DNA from: Blastopirellula marina
Lineage (GTDB): Bacteria; Planctomycetota; Planctomycetia; Pirellulales; Thermoguttaceae
NCBI GenBank assembly: GCA_020721965.1
Contig: DYLS01000018.1
Span: 1 to 53,283 of the forward strand
Reading direction: 5' to 3'
DNA: 53,283 bases
The position numbers and the translations under genes were made by a program. Shown piece by piece: positions 9,068-18,271 of the stretch (positions are counted from its first letter, which is position 1; the number at the start of each line of letters is the position of its first letter). Below the pieces are notes generated by a model, which was not told the DNA's origin, did no database searches, and was given only the letters and a program-made list of their open reading frames with translations.

Positions 9068-9120
9068 CCTGCCGCCTTCGAGATCATGCCCGTCCTCTCG
9101 TTGGCGGCAGGTGCCTTTTC
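9068..9120 (+). terminator. Hairpin between pstS and pstC (attenuation or mRNA stabiliser)
   Basis: CCTGCCGCC (9068-9076) and GGCGGCAGG (9103-9111) form a perfect 9-bp stem around a 26-base loop, followed by TGCCTTTTC. It may be a partial terminator or a 3' end protector of the pstS message. The right arm covers GTG 9111, which argues against that codon as the pstC start. Confidence 0.5.
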
Positions 9121-9143
9121 AAGGCTTGAATCGAGACGCTCAG

Positions 9144-12059
9144 ATGCATTCCGGCGATAAAGAAACGGTTCCAACGACCGGTGCTGTTGAAAACTCTGGT
9201 CCTGCCACGACGCTCAATCGCTCGGTTACTGGTAACAGCTCACAGCAGCGTTCAGCTCGCCGGGTTCTGCGGAACCGACTCTGGGTGCGTTTCGCGGATG
9301 GACTAGCACGGTTGTTCATTACAACCGGTGGGGTCGGCACGATCGTCGCCGTTACTGGCGTATTCGTGTTCTTGACTTGGGTTGCGATTCCCCTCTTTCG
9401 TGAGGGTACCTTGGCGCTAGTGTCGGAAGTGCCTCTGGAACTGCAAGCCACGAGCGAAGCACCCGTGGCGGGCGGTGAATCAGGCGGGGCGAACGCGGGT
9501 GATGAACAGATCGAGAAGCAATCAGACGAGATTCAACAGGGAAAAACGAATCGGTCTGCGAATGGTTCTCAGGCCTCGCAAGATAGCGAACCCGACCGGC
9601 GGGGAGTGTCGGAGACGTCCCGGCTAGCTGAGCAGTCTCCTGCCTCGCTCATGGTGGTAAGTGAATACGGCACTTGCTTTTGGACTCTGAGTGGTGATGG
9701 CCGGGTGAGTTTGTACGGCATCCAAGGGGACGCCCAAGGTCATTTTCTTCACTCCACACGCCTCTGGGAGGAGGGCGAGTCACCCTGCTGGGCGTTTGAT
9801 GAGCGCTCAGGCCGGGGCGTCCTGGGATATGAAAATGGCAAAATTCGCTTCTTCTCCTTGCAAATCGCAGCTTCCATCAGCGAGCTTTCGCAAGGCCCGC
9901 CCAGTATCGCGTCCGCTCCTGCGGACACAGTTGTACGATTCGCGGACGGCGTGGCCCAGAAGACTGCTGAAGGCCAACTCCGTGTGGAACGGCTAGAACT
10001 TGAGGTCTCGCCGCCAAACGATCTCAGCCAGTCGCCAATCATCGCTATCGACCTCAGTTTGCGTGGGGAAGACCCCACTTTTGCGGCGATGACCGCTGAT
10101 GGAACGCTCTACGTCGAATCGGTGCGTAAAACAACGAACCTCTTGACCGGTGAGGAGAATGTTAGCTTGACCGGGGGCTCCATTGTTCTGGAGAATTACC
10201 GGGAAAAAATTCGCAAGGAGAGGCCCCGCGTTCTTCTGACCGGGGCCTTGGACAACGTGTTCGTTCTCTGGCGAGACGGCCAGCTCTTACGGTTCGACGT
10301 CCGCAATGTCAGTTCCCCTCAGCTCGCGGAAGAGATTTCACTTCTCGGGGAACAGGTAGGCGCGGTCACAGTAGCGCGTTTCCTGATCGGAAAAACAACC
10401 CTTCTCGTTGGGGATGATCGCGGTCGTATCAGCGGATGGTTCACGGTCAAACGCTCGGCGGAAAAGGCCGCGAAAGCCGGCTCCGAAACGGCACCAAGCG
10501 AAACGGGCGATGGCGGCGGAGGGCGATTGCTTCTTGCCCACACTTATCCGCAGGGAAACGCTGCTGTAGCCGATATTTCGGTGTCGCAGCGCTCGCGAGT
10601 CTTCGCCGTCTCCCACGCCGATGGAACGGTTCGGCTTTTGCACGGCACAGCGGAGCAGCTCGTCGCACAAACGCAACTCTCCCTGGATCGCGGGGCAAGG
10701 CTCTCCTTGACGCCCAAGGAGGACCTCCTGGTTGCCATTCAGCCAGAAAAGTTATCCGTGCTCCGGGTAAATGCCCCTCATTCAGGCATCACGCTGCAAA
10801 CCGTCTTCGGGAAGGTTTGGTACGAGGGGATGCCACGGCCTGAGTTCGTGTGGCAATCCTCTAGCGGGACGGACGAATTCGAGCCTAAGTACAGCCTGAT
10901 TCCCTTGATATTCGGCACGCTGAAGGCGACCTTCTTCGCAATGTTGTTTGCTATTCCGGTGGCGTTGCCAGCCGCCGTGTACTCCAGCGAATTCGTTCAC
11001 CCAGTCTGGCGTTCCCGAGTCAAGGCGACCATTGAATTGATGGCCGGTCTGCCAAGCGTTGTGCTAGGCTTTATCGCCGCATTAGTCCTGGCGCCTTGGA
11101 TCGAGTCACGGCTGTCGTTCGTTTTGGCCGTACTGTTCTGTGTTCCGGTCACCTGTTTGATAGGGGGGCACCTCTGGTCATTTCTGAGCCGGTACTGGGT
11201 GGTGCGATTAGAACGGTTTCGGTTTGGCTTTGTGACCTTGTTCGCCATTTTGGGCGTCGTATCGGCTTCTTGGCTCGGTCCGTGGGCCGAGAAGTTGCTT
11301 TTTCCGGACGGTTTCCGACAATGGCTCGACAGCGGCAAGGGAAGCGGGACAGCGGGGTGGATGATCATCCTTTTACCAGCGAGTTCACTCTTAGCCGTTT
11401 GGCTCATTTCGCGAGCTGTCATGAGACCGCTCGGTTCGGTTTGGGCCCAGCGATCTTCGACCTTCTGGGCAGGGGTAAGGCTGATCGCCTTTCTCGCCGG
11501 AGCTATTCTGGCTGTTCTTCTGGCCTGGTGTGCCGGATGGTTCTTGGCCACGGTTCTGGGCCTGGACCCTCGCGGTTCGCTGATGGGCACCTACATCCAG
11601 CGCAATGCCTTCGTGGTTGGGCTTGTGATGGGATTCGCGATCATCCCGATCATCTATACCATTGCCGAGGACGCCATTTCCGCCGTACCTGGGCATCTGC
11701 GGGCGGCTTCGCTCGGCTGCGGCGCAACCCCTTGGCAGACGGCCGTCCGGGTTGTCATCCCTACGGCCACGAGCGGCCTTTTTTCGGCTATCATGATCGG
11801 GCTAGGACGCGCCGCCGGGGAAACCATGATCGTTTTAATGGCTGCCGGAAATACCCCCATCTTGGAATGGAATATCTTCAACGGGTTTCGTACACTGTCT
11901 GCGAACATTGCGGTGGAATTACCCGAGGCGGTCCAAAACAGTATCCATTACCGGATGCTGTTCCTAGCCGCTCTCAGCCTTTTCGTGATTACCTTCATCG
12001 TCAATACCGCGGCGGAAACGGTTCGATTACGCTTCCGCAAGCGCGCAGCCCAGTTGTGA
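9144..12059 (+). CDS. pstC: Phosphate ABC transporter permease PstC with very large extracytoplasmic domain
   Basis: 971 residues, about three times the usual 300-320. After a cytoplasmic N-terminus there is one membrane helix (about 57-85, TIVAVTGVFVFLTWVAIPL), then an acidic low-complexity linker (about 100-165) and a beta-rich region to about 580 with propeller-like repeats (VSEYGTCFWTLSGDGRVSLY, CWAFDERSGRGVLGYENGKI, VSHADGTVRLL). The permease proper starts near 585 (SLIPLIFGTLKATFFAM) and has the EAA-type loop LGRAAGETMIVLMAAGNTP. Long PstC forms with such domains are known from some other bacteria. The insert topology (periplasmic) follows from the flanking helices. ATG 9144 is preferred; GTG 9111 in frame is possible but lies in a hairpin. 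It forms the channel with PstA. Confidence 0.92.
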   Translation: MHSGDKETVPTTGAVENSGPATTLNRSVTGNSSQQRSARRVLRNRLWVRFADGLARLFITTGGVGTIVAVTGVFVFLTWVAIPLFREGTLALVSEVPLELQATSEAPVAGGESGGANAGDEQIEKQSDEIQQGKTNRSANGSQASQDSEPDRRGVSETSRLAEQSPASLMVVSEYGTCFWTLSGDGRVSLYGIQGDAQGHFLHSTRLWEEGESPCWAFDERSGRGVLGYENGKIRFFSLQIAASISELSQGPPSIASAPADTVVRFADGVAQKTAEGQLRVERLELEVSPPNDLSQSPIIAIDLSLRGEDPTFAAMTADGTLYVESVRKTTNLLTGEENVSLTGGSIVLENYREKIRKERPRVLLTGALDNVFVLWRDGQLLRFDVRNVSSPQLAEEISLLGEQVGAVTVARFLIGKTTLLVGDDRGRISGWFTVKRSAEKAAKAGSETAPSETGDGGGGRLLLAHTYPQGNAAVADISVSQRSRVFAVSHADGTVRLLHGTAEQLVAQTQLSLDRGARLSLTPKEDLLVAIQPEKLSVLRVNAPHSGITLQTVFGKVWYEGMPRPEFVWQSSSGTDEFEPKYSLIPLIFGTLKATFFAMLFAIPVALPAAVYSSEFVHPVWRSRVKATIELMAGLPSVVLGFIAALVLAPWIESRLSFVLAVLFCVPVTCLIGGHLWSFLSRYWVVRLERFRFGFVTLFAILGVVSASWLGPWAEKLLFPDGFRQWLDSGKGSGTAGWMIILLPASSLLAVWLISRAVMRPLGSVWAQRSSTFWAGVRLIAFLAGAILAVLLAWCAGWFLATVLGLDPRGSLMGTYIQRNAFVVGLVMGFAIIPIIYTIAEDAISAVPGHLRAASLGCGATPWQTAVRVVIPTATSGLFSAIMIGLGRAAGETMIVLMAAGNTPILEWNIFNGFRTLSANIAVELPEAVQNSIHYRMLFLAALSLFVITFIVNTAAETVRLRFRKRAAQL

Positions 12060-12075
12060 CGTTGAATTCGGATGA

Positions 12076-13845
12076 ATGTCTATGGCCATCTTGACGGAAG
12101 AACCGAAATCCACGTTAAAGGCATCCCAGCGGTGGCCCCGATCCTCCGGTGCCGCTGGTGCGTCGGCTGCCAGGGGCGAACCGCTTATCTGGATTAGTGG
12201 CGGCGCGTTGGCGGTGTCTCTTGCCATGATCGGAGGATTGCTGGTTCTGGTCGCATACCATGCGGTTCGGACCTTTTGGTCTGTCCCGGTCATCCGCGTG
12301 GAACTTAGGGACGGGACCATCGTGATGGGAGAGGTCACCCGTTACGACCGTTTCAAGCCAGATAAGATGACTCTGGCCGACCTGCCTGAGGAAACACGGG
12401 CAGCGTTCGAGAAGACGATGCAGAAGGACGACGGTTGGGTGTCGCGGCGTCTGGTCAGGACCGGTAATTACGAATTGACCAACGAACATTTCCGCTGGGT
12501 CGCGCAGCCTGAGGTCGTCCCCGATTCCGAGACCCGGCCCGAATGGGCCTTGGTTCTGGAACGCATGGCCTGGGGGCGGTTCTACGGTTTCCCCGAAGCG
12601 ATGGTCATCGACGACAAAGTCGTGGCGAATAAGCCGGATGAGGTCTGGAATGCATTCCAGCAGCATTTCCCCAAGGTTGTGGAAGACCGGAATGAAGTCC
12701 GCCGGTTGGAGAAAAGGACGCTGGGAGACATCAATCATGATATTGAGCAGTCGCGACTTCGGCTCCGAGAGGTGGAGCTGAAACACGGCAAACAATCGTC
12801 AGAGTACCAAAAAGCGCAAAAGGCATTTGATAAGGAGGAGGCACGACTAACCGCGGAATACGAAAAGGTTGGCAAGCGCATCGAGGATCTTCGCGAACAG
12901 ATGTCCCGCTATCTATTGAAGATGAAAACGGCGGACGGAGTCGAGACGGATATTAAGCTAGCGGACATCGTTCGCGCCTATCCAGCCAATAAGCTCACCC
13001 TTGCCGGAAAACTCCAGGTTTACCTCTCGCGAATTTGGGAGTTTCTGGCTGACGAGCCTCGTGAAGCGAACAGCGAGGGCGGCGTATTTCCGGCCATTTT
13101 CGGGACCGTCATGATGACCCTTATCATGAGCCTGGCGGTCGTCCCCTTAGGCGTGCTGGCTGCACTCTACTTGCGGGAATATGCGAAAAGTGGAGCGATG
13201 GTCAGCGCCGTGCGGATAGCCATCAATAACCTGGCTGGTGTTCCGAGTATCGTGTTTGGCGTTTTTGGCCTCGGATTCTTCTGCTACATCGTGGGCGGTG
13301 GCATCGATCACTTGTTTTTCGAAGCTCGATTGCCCAGTCCCACGTTTGGGACGGGCGGTATCCTCTGGGCGTCGCTGACCTTGGCCCTGCTGACTCTGCC
13401 CGTGGTAATCGTGGCTACGGAAGAGGCATTGGCTTCCGTTCCCAACTCTATGCGCGAGGGTTCGTACGCCTGCGGCGCCGGGAAGTGGCAGACCCTGCGG
13501 CGCGTGGTCCTGCCGCAAGCCATGCCGGGCATCCTGACAGGAACCATTCTGGCGATGGCGCGTGGGGCTGGTGAGGTTGCCCCCCTGATGTTGGTCGGGG
13601 CGGTGAAGCTTGCCCCGGAACTCCCCTTTGATCATCGTTTTCCGTTTATTCATTTGGAACGCAGCTTCATGCATCTCGGCTTTCATATTTACGACTTGGG
13701 TTTCCAAAGCCAAAACAGCGAAGCCGCGAAGCCCATGGTGTATGCCACTACCTTGCTGTTGATTATGGTCATCCTCGTATTGAATCTAAGCGCGATCTAC
13801 TTGCGGAATCGCTTGCGGAAGCGGTTCGAGGTAGGCAGCTTCTGA
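12076..13845 (+). CDS. pstA: Phosphate ABC transporter permease PstA with large extracytoplasmic insert
   Basis: 589 residues, about twice the usual length. One helix near 36-60 (SGGALAVSLAMIGGLLVLVAY) is followed by an insert up to about 330 that contains a long charged coiled coil (about 205-290). The permease domain (about 340-585) is typical: FPAIFGTVMMTLIMSLAVVP, YLREYAKSG, NNLAGVPSIVFGVFGLGFF and the EAA-type loop MARGAGEVAPLMLVGAV. It starts 17 bases after pstC; ATG 12082 is an alternative start. The insert has no clear similarity to the PstC insert that I can see. Partner of PstC in the inner-membrane channel, energised by PstB. Confidence 0.93.
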   Translation: MSMAILTEEPKSTLKASQRWPRSSGAAGASAARGEPLIWISGGALAVSLAMIGGLLVLVAYHAVRTFWSVPVIRVELRDGTIVMGEVTRYDRFKPDKMTLADLPEETRAAFEKTMQKDDGWVSRRLVRTGNYELTNEHFRWVAQPEVVPDSETRPEWALVLERMAWGRFYGFPEAMVIDDKVVANKPDEVWNAFQQHFPKVVEDRNEVRRLEKRTLGDINHDIEQSRLRLREVELKHGKQSSEYQKAQKAFDKEEARLTAEYEKVGKRIEDLREQMSRYLLKMKTADGVETDIKLADIVRAYPANKLTLAGKLQVYLSRIWEFLADEPREANSEGGVFPAIFGTVMMTLIMSLAVVPLGVLAALYLREYAKSGAMVSAVRIAINNLAGVPSIVFGVFGLGFFCYIVGGGIDHLFFEARLPSPTFGTGGILWASLTLALLTLPVVIVATEEALASVPNSMREGSYACGAGKWQTLRRVVLPQAMPGILTGTILAMARGAGEVAPLMLVGAVKLAPELPFDHRFPFIHLERSFMHLGFHIYDLGFQSQNSEAAKPMVYATTLLLIMVILVLNLSAIYLRNRLRKRFEVGSF

Positions 13846-13993
13846 TCGTGGCAATTTGGTGTTGAGATACGTTACAATCAAGTGAGACAACTCCTGGTCA
13901 AGGGATCGCTCCATACCACATAAAGCCCATGACCAGCGTGATTGCCTCTCCCATGCAGCAAGGCGAGGTGCAGCAATCCAGAGGAGATAGAAT

Positions 13994-14944
13994 ATGCGAA
14001 ACGCTTCCGCTTCCGCTTCCGAAGACAGCCGCCAAGGTCTGTCAGGGTGGCAGGCGGTGGATAACCGTCACGCCCGTTTGCCGCAATCCCAAGACGTTGT
14101 CCGAAACCTGGAGGATGGAGCTTCCCGGCTCAAGGCGGTGGCCAGGGGCGAATGGATTCCAAGCGAAGTTCACGAAGAGTTAAAGCACCAGGACTGTGTC
14201 CTGGAAATCGAGTCCTTCTCTTTCTGGTATGGCAACAAGCAAGCCCTGTTCGATATTTCGATGGTCATCCCACGCGGCAAAGTGACGGCCCTTATCGGCC
14301 CCAGTGGATGCGGGAAATCCACCTTGCTGCGATGTATCAACCGCATGAACGACCTCATCGAAGGCATTCGTGTCAGCGGTGATATGCGATTGAACGGTCG
14401 GTCCATCGTCGGGCCGTCCGTGGATGTCATCGAACTGCGCAAGCGGACGGGAATGGTCTTTCAAAAACCGAACCCCTTTCCCATGAGCATATTCGAGAAT
14501 GTTGTCTATCCCTTGCGGATCGACGGCGTTTCAAATCGCCAGGTCCTGAACGATGTGTGTCAGCAAAGCCTGCGATCAGCCGCTTTGTGGGACGAGGTAA
14601 AAGATCGGCTGCGTGAGAATGCGCTGCGTCTCTCCGGCGGACAGCAGCAGCGTCTTTGCATCGCGAGGGCGATCGCGGGTTCTCCCGACATTTTGCTCTT
14701 GGACGAACCGTGCTCAGCACTGGACCCTCTCGCAACGAATAAAATCGAAGAACTGATTTATTCGCTGCGAGAGGAATTTACTGTGGTCATTGTAACTCAC
14801 AACATGCAGCAGGCAGCGAGGGTCAGCGACTACACGGCCCTGTTCTATTTGGGGCGTCTAATTGAATATGGACCCACGACCGCCATCTTCAGCAAGCCCC
14901 ACCTGGCCGAAACCGAGTCGTATGTCACCGGCCGTTTTGGTTGA
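13994..14944 (+). CDS. pstB: Phosphate ABC transporter ATP-binding protein
   Basis: 316 residues. ABC ATPase with Walker [10 protein letters not shown] (102-110), the Q-loop region [15 protein letters not shown], signature LSGGQQQR (from 213), Walker [14 protein letters not shown] and the switch VTHNMQQA. The spacing and the CINRMNDL segment are typical of PstB. There is an N-terminal extension of about 65 residues compared with the usual 250-260 residue protein. ATG 13994 follows GGAGA (13981-13985) well, so the extension is probably real, though a later start cannot be excluded. It ends the pst operon, 148 bases after pstA; no phoU follows. Provides ATP hydrolysis for phosphate uptake. Confidence 0.95.
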   Translation: MRNASASASEDSRQGLSGWQAVDNRHARLPQSQDVVRNLEDGASRLKAVARGEWIPSEVHEELKHQDCVLEIESFSFWYGNKQALFDISMVIPRGKVTALIGPSGCGKSTLLRCINRMNDLIEGIRVSGDMRLNGRSIVGPSVDVIELRKRTGMVFQKPNPFPMSIFENVVYPLRIDGVSNRQVLNDVCQQSLRSAALWDEVKDRLRENALRLSGGQQQRLCIARAIAGSPDILLLDEPCSALDPLATNKIEELIYSLREEFTVVIVTHNMQQAARVSDYTALFYLGRLIEYGPTTAIFSKPHLAETESYVTGRFG

Positions 14945-15166
14945 GACGGCGTTTCCTGCCGCCCAAGCGATTTGGGACGGGGCATTTTCGAGTCAACGGC
15001 AAGAGTTCACCTTGTAGCACAGCCCCGAAGCAACGCCCCACATTTCGCCCGACAGCCCGCGGTGCCTTCCTGCTGCTGAAGACACCGCCTCATCAGTCGG
15101 TCCGCGCAATCTCAACGCTTTGCCCGAGTCGGCCGTCCCGCCTGGAACCCGCCGCGGACCGTCACA

Positions 15167-17056
15167 TTAGCGAATTATCTGTTTGAGCTTTGCTTCTAGT
15201 TCCGTAACAACCACGTTGCGATCCACAACCCGGCCTTGACCATCCAGCAGAATAGTCGTCGGCACCGTTAGAATGCCTAGCTCCAGGGCAGGTCGGCTCT
15301 CCATGCCACCCTGTTCGTGAATCTGCGGCCAGGGAAGTCTGGCCTCGCGTAGGTAGGCCGTCATGTCGGCGGCATCCGAATCGACATTCACACCAACGAC
15401 CGCAAGCTGGTTGCCATAGCGAGACAGGAGGTCCTTCAAGATTGCCACCTCCGCCTTGCAAGGCTCGCACCAGCTCGCCCAATAATGTATCACGACGGCC
15501 TTCCCCCGGTAGGTTGCCACATCTACTGTGCCACCTTGAGGATCCTTGCCCTTGAAATCGAGAACTTGCCCCTCCATAGTCAAACGTTTGAGGGCGCCAC
15601 GGGCACGGACGCCTTCCGGCGTCTCGGGGAATCGACTGACCAAAACCTGGTATTGTTGGCGTGCCCCCTCTTCATCACCGAGGTATTCCTTTCCGACGGC
15701 AATTTGCATGATTGCCTCGGAGGCATCCGGGGCATCTGGGAAATCCTTCAAGAACTGCTCCAGGTTTCCGATCCACGCCGTCATAACCTGATTGTAGTTG
15801 GCGTTCGGCGACTGCAAGCTGAGACCGTAGTCCGCGGCCAATTGGCGGAATCGAACATAGGCGGCGAGCGACACTTGCGAAGGATTGCTTGCGATCTCAT
15901 CGTACAGCGCCTTGAGGCGAGCAGCTCCCTCTGGAAAGGCTCCGCTCTGCGCCATGGCGGAGAGCGTGTCAGCCAGTTGTCGCAGCCAGTTAACGCGGTC
16001 TTCGGGGCGCGTGGCTGCATCCGCGAGCGCTTTCAGCAGATCGGCACGCTTGGTGTTGCCCGCCTTCTGTTCGTCGAGAGATCGCGACTCCGCCAGCGTC
16101 TTCTCCACTTGCTCCAACTCGGCCAACAATCGCTGCATTTCCTCGGTGGGCGCTGCCTCGGAAGGAGAGGCCGGAACCTCCGGCGTCGGCGGCCGGAAGA
16201 AGAGGCCTCCTGCCAAGGAATCCGCGGCCTTGTCGTCTAGAATGAACGGCGTATCCACCAGACGCCACGCATTCTCGGTCCGGATCATGGCCCCTAGATA
16301 TATCTGAATTGTGCCGTTTTGCGATTCAGCAAAAGCGACAGCATTATCGTAAACCAAGGCGTCGCGTGCGATGCCCGATGTGCCTGCCGGGACCACCCCT
16401 GGCCGATGACCGGCGAACTGGATCCATTTTAGCGTCCCAACCTCGGGAACTTTGGCCGCGTTCTCGGAAAATCGGCTTTCTGCACTCTTCAGCGACTCGT
16501 TGATTGCCTGCTCATAGGTCGGTCCGATTTCCAGGGCATTAAGCTCAGCCGGCGTTACCAGCAAAGCACGAAAGCGGGACCAGTCCTTCGTCAGAAGAGA
16601 CTGGACCGCCTCCTCCGCCGCCTCTTCCGCCGAAATCTGTCGCCACTGATCGATAACCCCGTCTTCATTCACGTCGACGCCCCAGCGGCTGCCACCAGTG
16701 TTGAACCAGCGACATTGATCTACCTTGCCGTTACCATTCGTATCGATGTCCCTGTATACCTCGAGCCCGCCTTGGAAATAGCACCACGAATCGACTCTGT
16801 TGTCGCCGTTGGTGTCCAAAAACCGCCGCAAGACGTAGCCCTTCCCGTCTATTACCGTCCAGCCAGTCGCCTGGCCGATTTTTTCAGCCTGGACTTTACA
16901 TTGGCCCAATTGATCTGCGGCCGGCGTATCGACGATCACGCCTTTCTGTACCGGTTGAAACCGCAGGGTTTGCTCCACCGGAGGCGGGGCTGCGATGGCC
17001 CTACCCAACAGGACAACCGCTGACAGAGCCAAAAACCTTGTGAGACGCACCAACAT
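15167..17056 (-). CDS. Exported protein with EF-hand-like loops and C-terminal thioredoxin-like domain
   Basis: 629 residues. Signal peptide MLVRLTRFLALSAVVLLGRA with cleavage after AIAA. Near residues 75-135 are three calcium-loop-like motifs, DTNGDNRVD, DTNGNGKVD and DVNEDGVID. A helical middle part (about 310-500) includes a TPR-like stretch (DASEAIMQIAVGKEYLGDEE). The C-terminal domain is of the TlpA/AhpC-TSA type: VVIHYWASWCEPCKAE with redox pair Cys530 and Cys533, then the cis-proline loop LTVPTTILLD. It probably acts as a disulfide reductase or thiol protein outside the cytoplasm. ATG 17056 is chosen because AGAGGAGAG lies seven bases upstream and the signal peptide begins there; an upstream in-frame start at 17101 is less likely. 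Single gene, convergent with pstB. Confidence 0.85.
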   Translation of the reverse strand: MLVRLTRFLALSAVVLLGRAIAAPPPVEQTLRFQPVQKGVIVDTPAADQLGQCKVQAEKIGQATGWTVIDGKGYVLRRFLDTNGDNRVDSWCYFQGGLEVYRDIDTNGNGKVDQCRWFNTGGSRWGVDVNEDGVIDQWRQISAEEAAEEAVQSLLTKDWSRFRALLVTPAELNALEIGPTYEQAINESLKSAESRFSENAAKVPEVGTLKWIQFAGHRPGVVPAGTSGIARDALVYDNAVAFAESQNGTIQIYLGAMIRTENAWRLVDTPFILDDKAADSLAGGLFFRPPTPEVPASPSEAAPTEEMQRLLAELEQVEKTLAESRSLDEQKAGNTKRADLLKALADAATRPEDRVNWLRQLADTLSAMAQSGAFPEGAARLKALYDEIASNPSQVSLAAYVRFRQLAADYGLSLQSPNANYNQVMTAWIGNLEQFLKDFPDAPDASEAIMQIAVGKEYLGDEEGARQQYQVLVSRFPETPEGVRARGALKRLTMEGQVLDFKGKDPQGGTVDVATYRGKAVVIHYWASWCEPCKAEVAILKDLLSRYGNQLAVVGVNVDSDAADMTAYLREARLPWPQIHEQGGMESRPALELGILTVPTTILLDGQGRVVDRNVVVTELEAKLKQIIR

Positions 17057-17821
17057 CAATCGCTCTCCTCTAGAAACGGAAAATCTCCGCGTGTCTGACA
17101 TGAGTCACTCGCATCATGACAATGCCCGTAGCCGTTCACAGGGGTTCTCGTCACTGCAAAAAAGGTTCCTCCCCTTGTCATTTCGAGTGAAGTGAGAAAT
17201 CTTGCGAAGCAAGAAAGCGTCTGGGCAGGCGTTAAGGTTTCTCCTCGATAGCGTTCGTCGAAATGACAGCCCATTCCAGACGGTGGGAACCACTAAACAA
17301 CCCTCCGGAACTTCTAGCCCTCGTTGTTGCACAAACCTTTTTTGGTTACAGCCAGCCGCGAACAGTTACCAATACCGGTTGTCTGTCAGGCAGCCCCACG
17401 CGACGCTTTTCCCTGTGGCGAACCCTAGTCTGCCAAGCATTCCAATCGCAATACCGCGAGGGTGTCGAGCTTGTCCAGCTACGCCCCCCGTTCATCGCTG
17501 GCCTGCGACCTGCCGCGGCTGTTTTCCACTCGTGTAGCTCCCCGACTTTACAGAGCGTCATATTAGGATACAATAGCAGTTCGCGTGGCTTTGATGCGAT
17601 TTCCGGATCGCCACGGAGCCGCATCTTAGCAGCAAGGGCGACCTGCTCTAGACAAGCAGGATAAATAAGACAGGCAAAAAAGCTAACATTGATCGTGCCG
17701 ATCGCGGTAATTTACACCGCCCGAGGAATTGGGGTAGGTTAAGTTTGAATAAGGCATGACGGCGGTCAGCGGGCAAGAGTTACGCGTGAGCCAGCCGTTG
17801 CGGCGAAGAGTGGTGGAATAC
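17057..17821. other. Intergenic region upstream of the thioredoxin-like gene
   Basis: 765 bases without a supported gene. It contains the palindromic element at 17176-17268 and should contain the promoter of the minus-strand thioredoxin-like gene and of the tRNA. The short open frames here have no recognisable protein features. Confidence 0.55.
17176..17268. mobile_element. Palindromic repeat element with TGTCATTTCGA ends
   Basis: About 93 bases bounded by a perfect 11-base inverted repeat, TGTCATTTCGA (17176-17186) and TCGAAATGACA (17258-17268), with GAGAAATCTTGCG inside the left arm. From memory, sequences of this kind (TGTCATTTCGA followed by a GAGAAATC motif) occur as dispersed palindromic repeats in several bacterial phyla. 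Only one copy is in this window, so mobility is inference. Confidence 0.6.
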
Positions 17822-17895
17822 GGGCGCATAGCTCAGTTGGTTAGAGCGCGTCCCTGATAAGGACGAGGTCCGTGGTTCGAATCCACGTGCGCCCA
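17822..17895 (+). tRNA. tRNA-Ile (GAT anticodon)
   Basis: A full cloverleaf: acceptor arms GGGCGCA and TGCGCCC with discriminator A at 17895, D arm GCTCAGTTGGTTAGAGC, anticodon stem TCCCT/AGGGA-type pairing with loop CTGATAA giving anticodon GAT, and T arm GTGGTTCGAATCCAC. The CCA end is not encoded. It stands alone; no rRNA genes are near, unlike the tRNA-Ile(GAT) often found in rRNA spacers. Confidence 0.96.
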
Positions 17896-18023
17896 CTTTG
17901 TCGTTTGCGCCAGGATGCACGATCTCGCACGGAGCTTTATTTAACGGGTTTTCTTGATGTCCCTTCATCTCCGTGCAATCTGTGCGGTGGACGGAGGAAA
18001 CTGGAGAGTCCGGTAAGGTATAA

Positions 18024-18184
18024 CTGGACTTTTGCAGACTGCTCGATCCCTCTCCGAGAGAGGGCTTCAAACTGGAGTGATGGGCAATTCCGGGAAAGAA
18101 GGCTATTTTCGTGGGAACTAGCCTTTGCCCTACCATTTCCACTGGGAAGGGGGAGCTTGTGCCCCCAAATTGCAAAAGTCCAGG
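18024..18184. mobile_element. MITE-like element, family 3, with target duplication
   Basis: 161 bases bounded by a perfect 13-base inverted repeat, CTGGACTTTTGCA (18024-18036) and TGCAAAAGTCCAG (18172-18184). It is flanked on both sides by GTATAA (18018-18023 and 18185-18190), which fits a 6-base target-site duplication. There is no open frame for a transposase, so it would depend on one elsewhere. The transposase family cannot be assigned from the ends alone. Confidence 0.78.
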
Positions 18185-18271
18185 TATAACGACGTTGCAG
18201 ATGCCATATCAGGAGGTTCGGTGCATGAGCGGGAAGCGTCGTGGGTTCATCCCGGCGTTTAGGCCAAACTT

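Noticed and set aside
9111-9143. GTG 9111 as pstC start
   Set aside because: The codon lies in the right arm of a stable hairpin and has no good ribosome site; ATG 9144 keeps the full membrane helix.
12115-12795. 226-residue minus-strand frame opposite pstA
   Set aside because: Shadow of pstA with no independent features.
17780-18175. 131-residue minus-strand frame containing GARGFEPRTSSLSGTRSNQ
   Set aside because: It is the antisense translation of the tRNA-Ile gene, a well-known kind of false protein, and the rest covers repeats.
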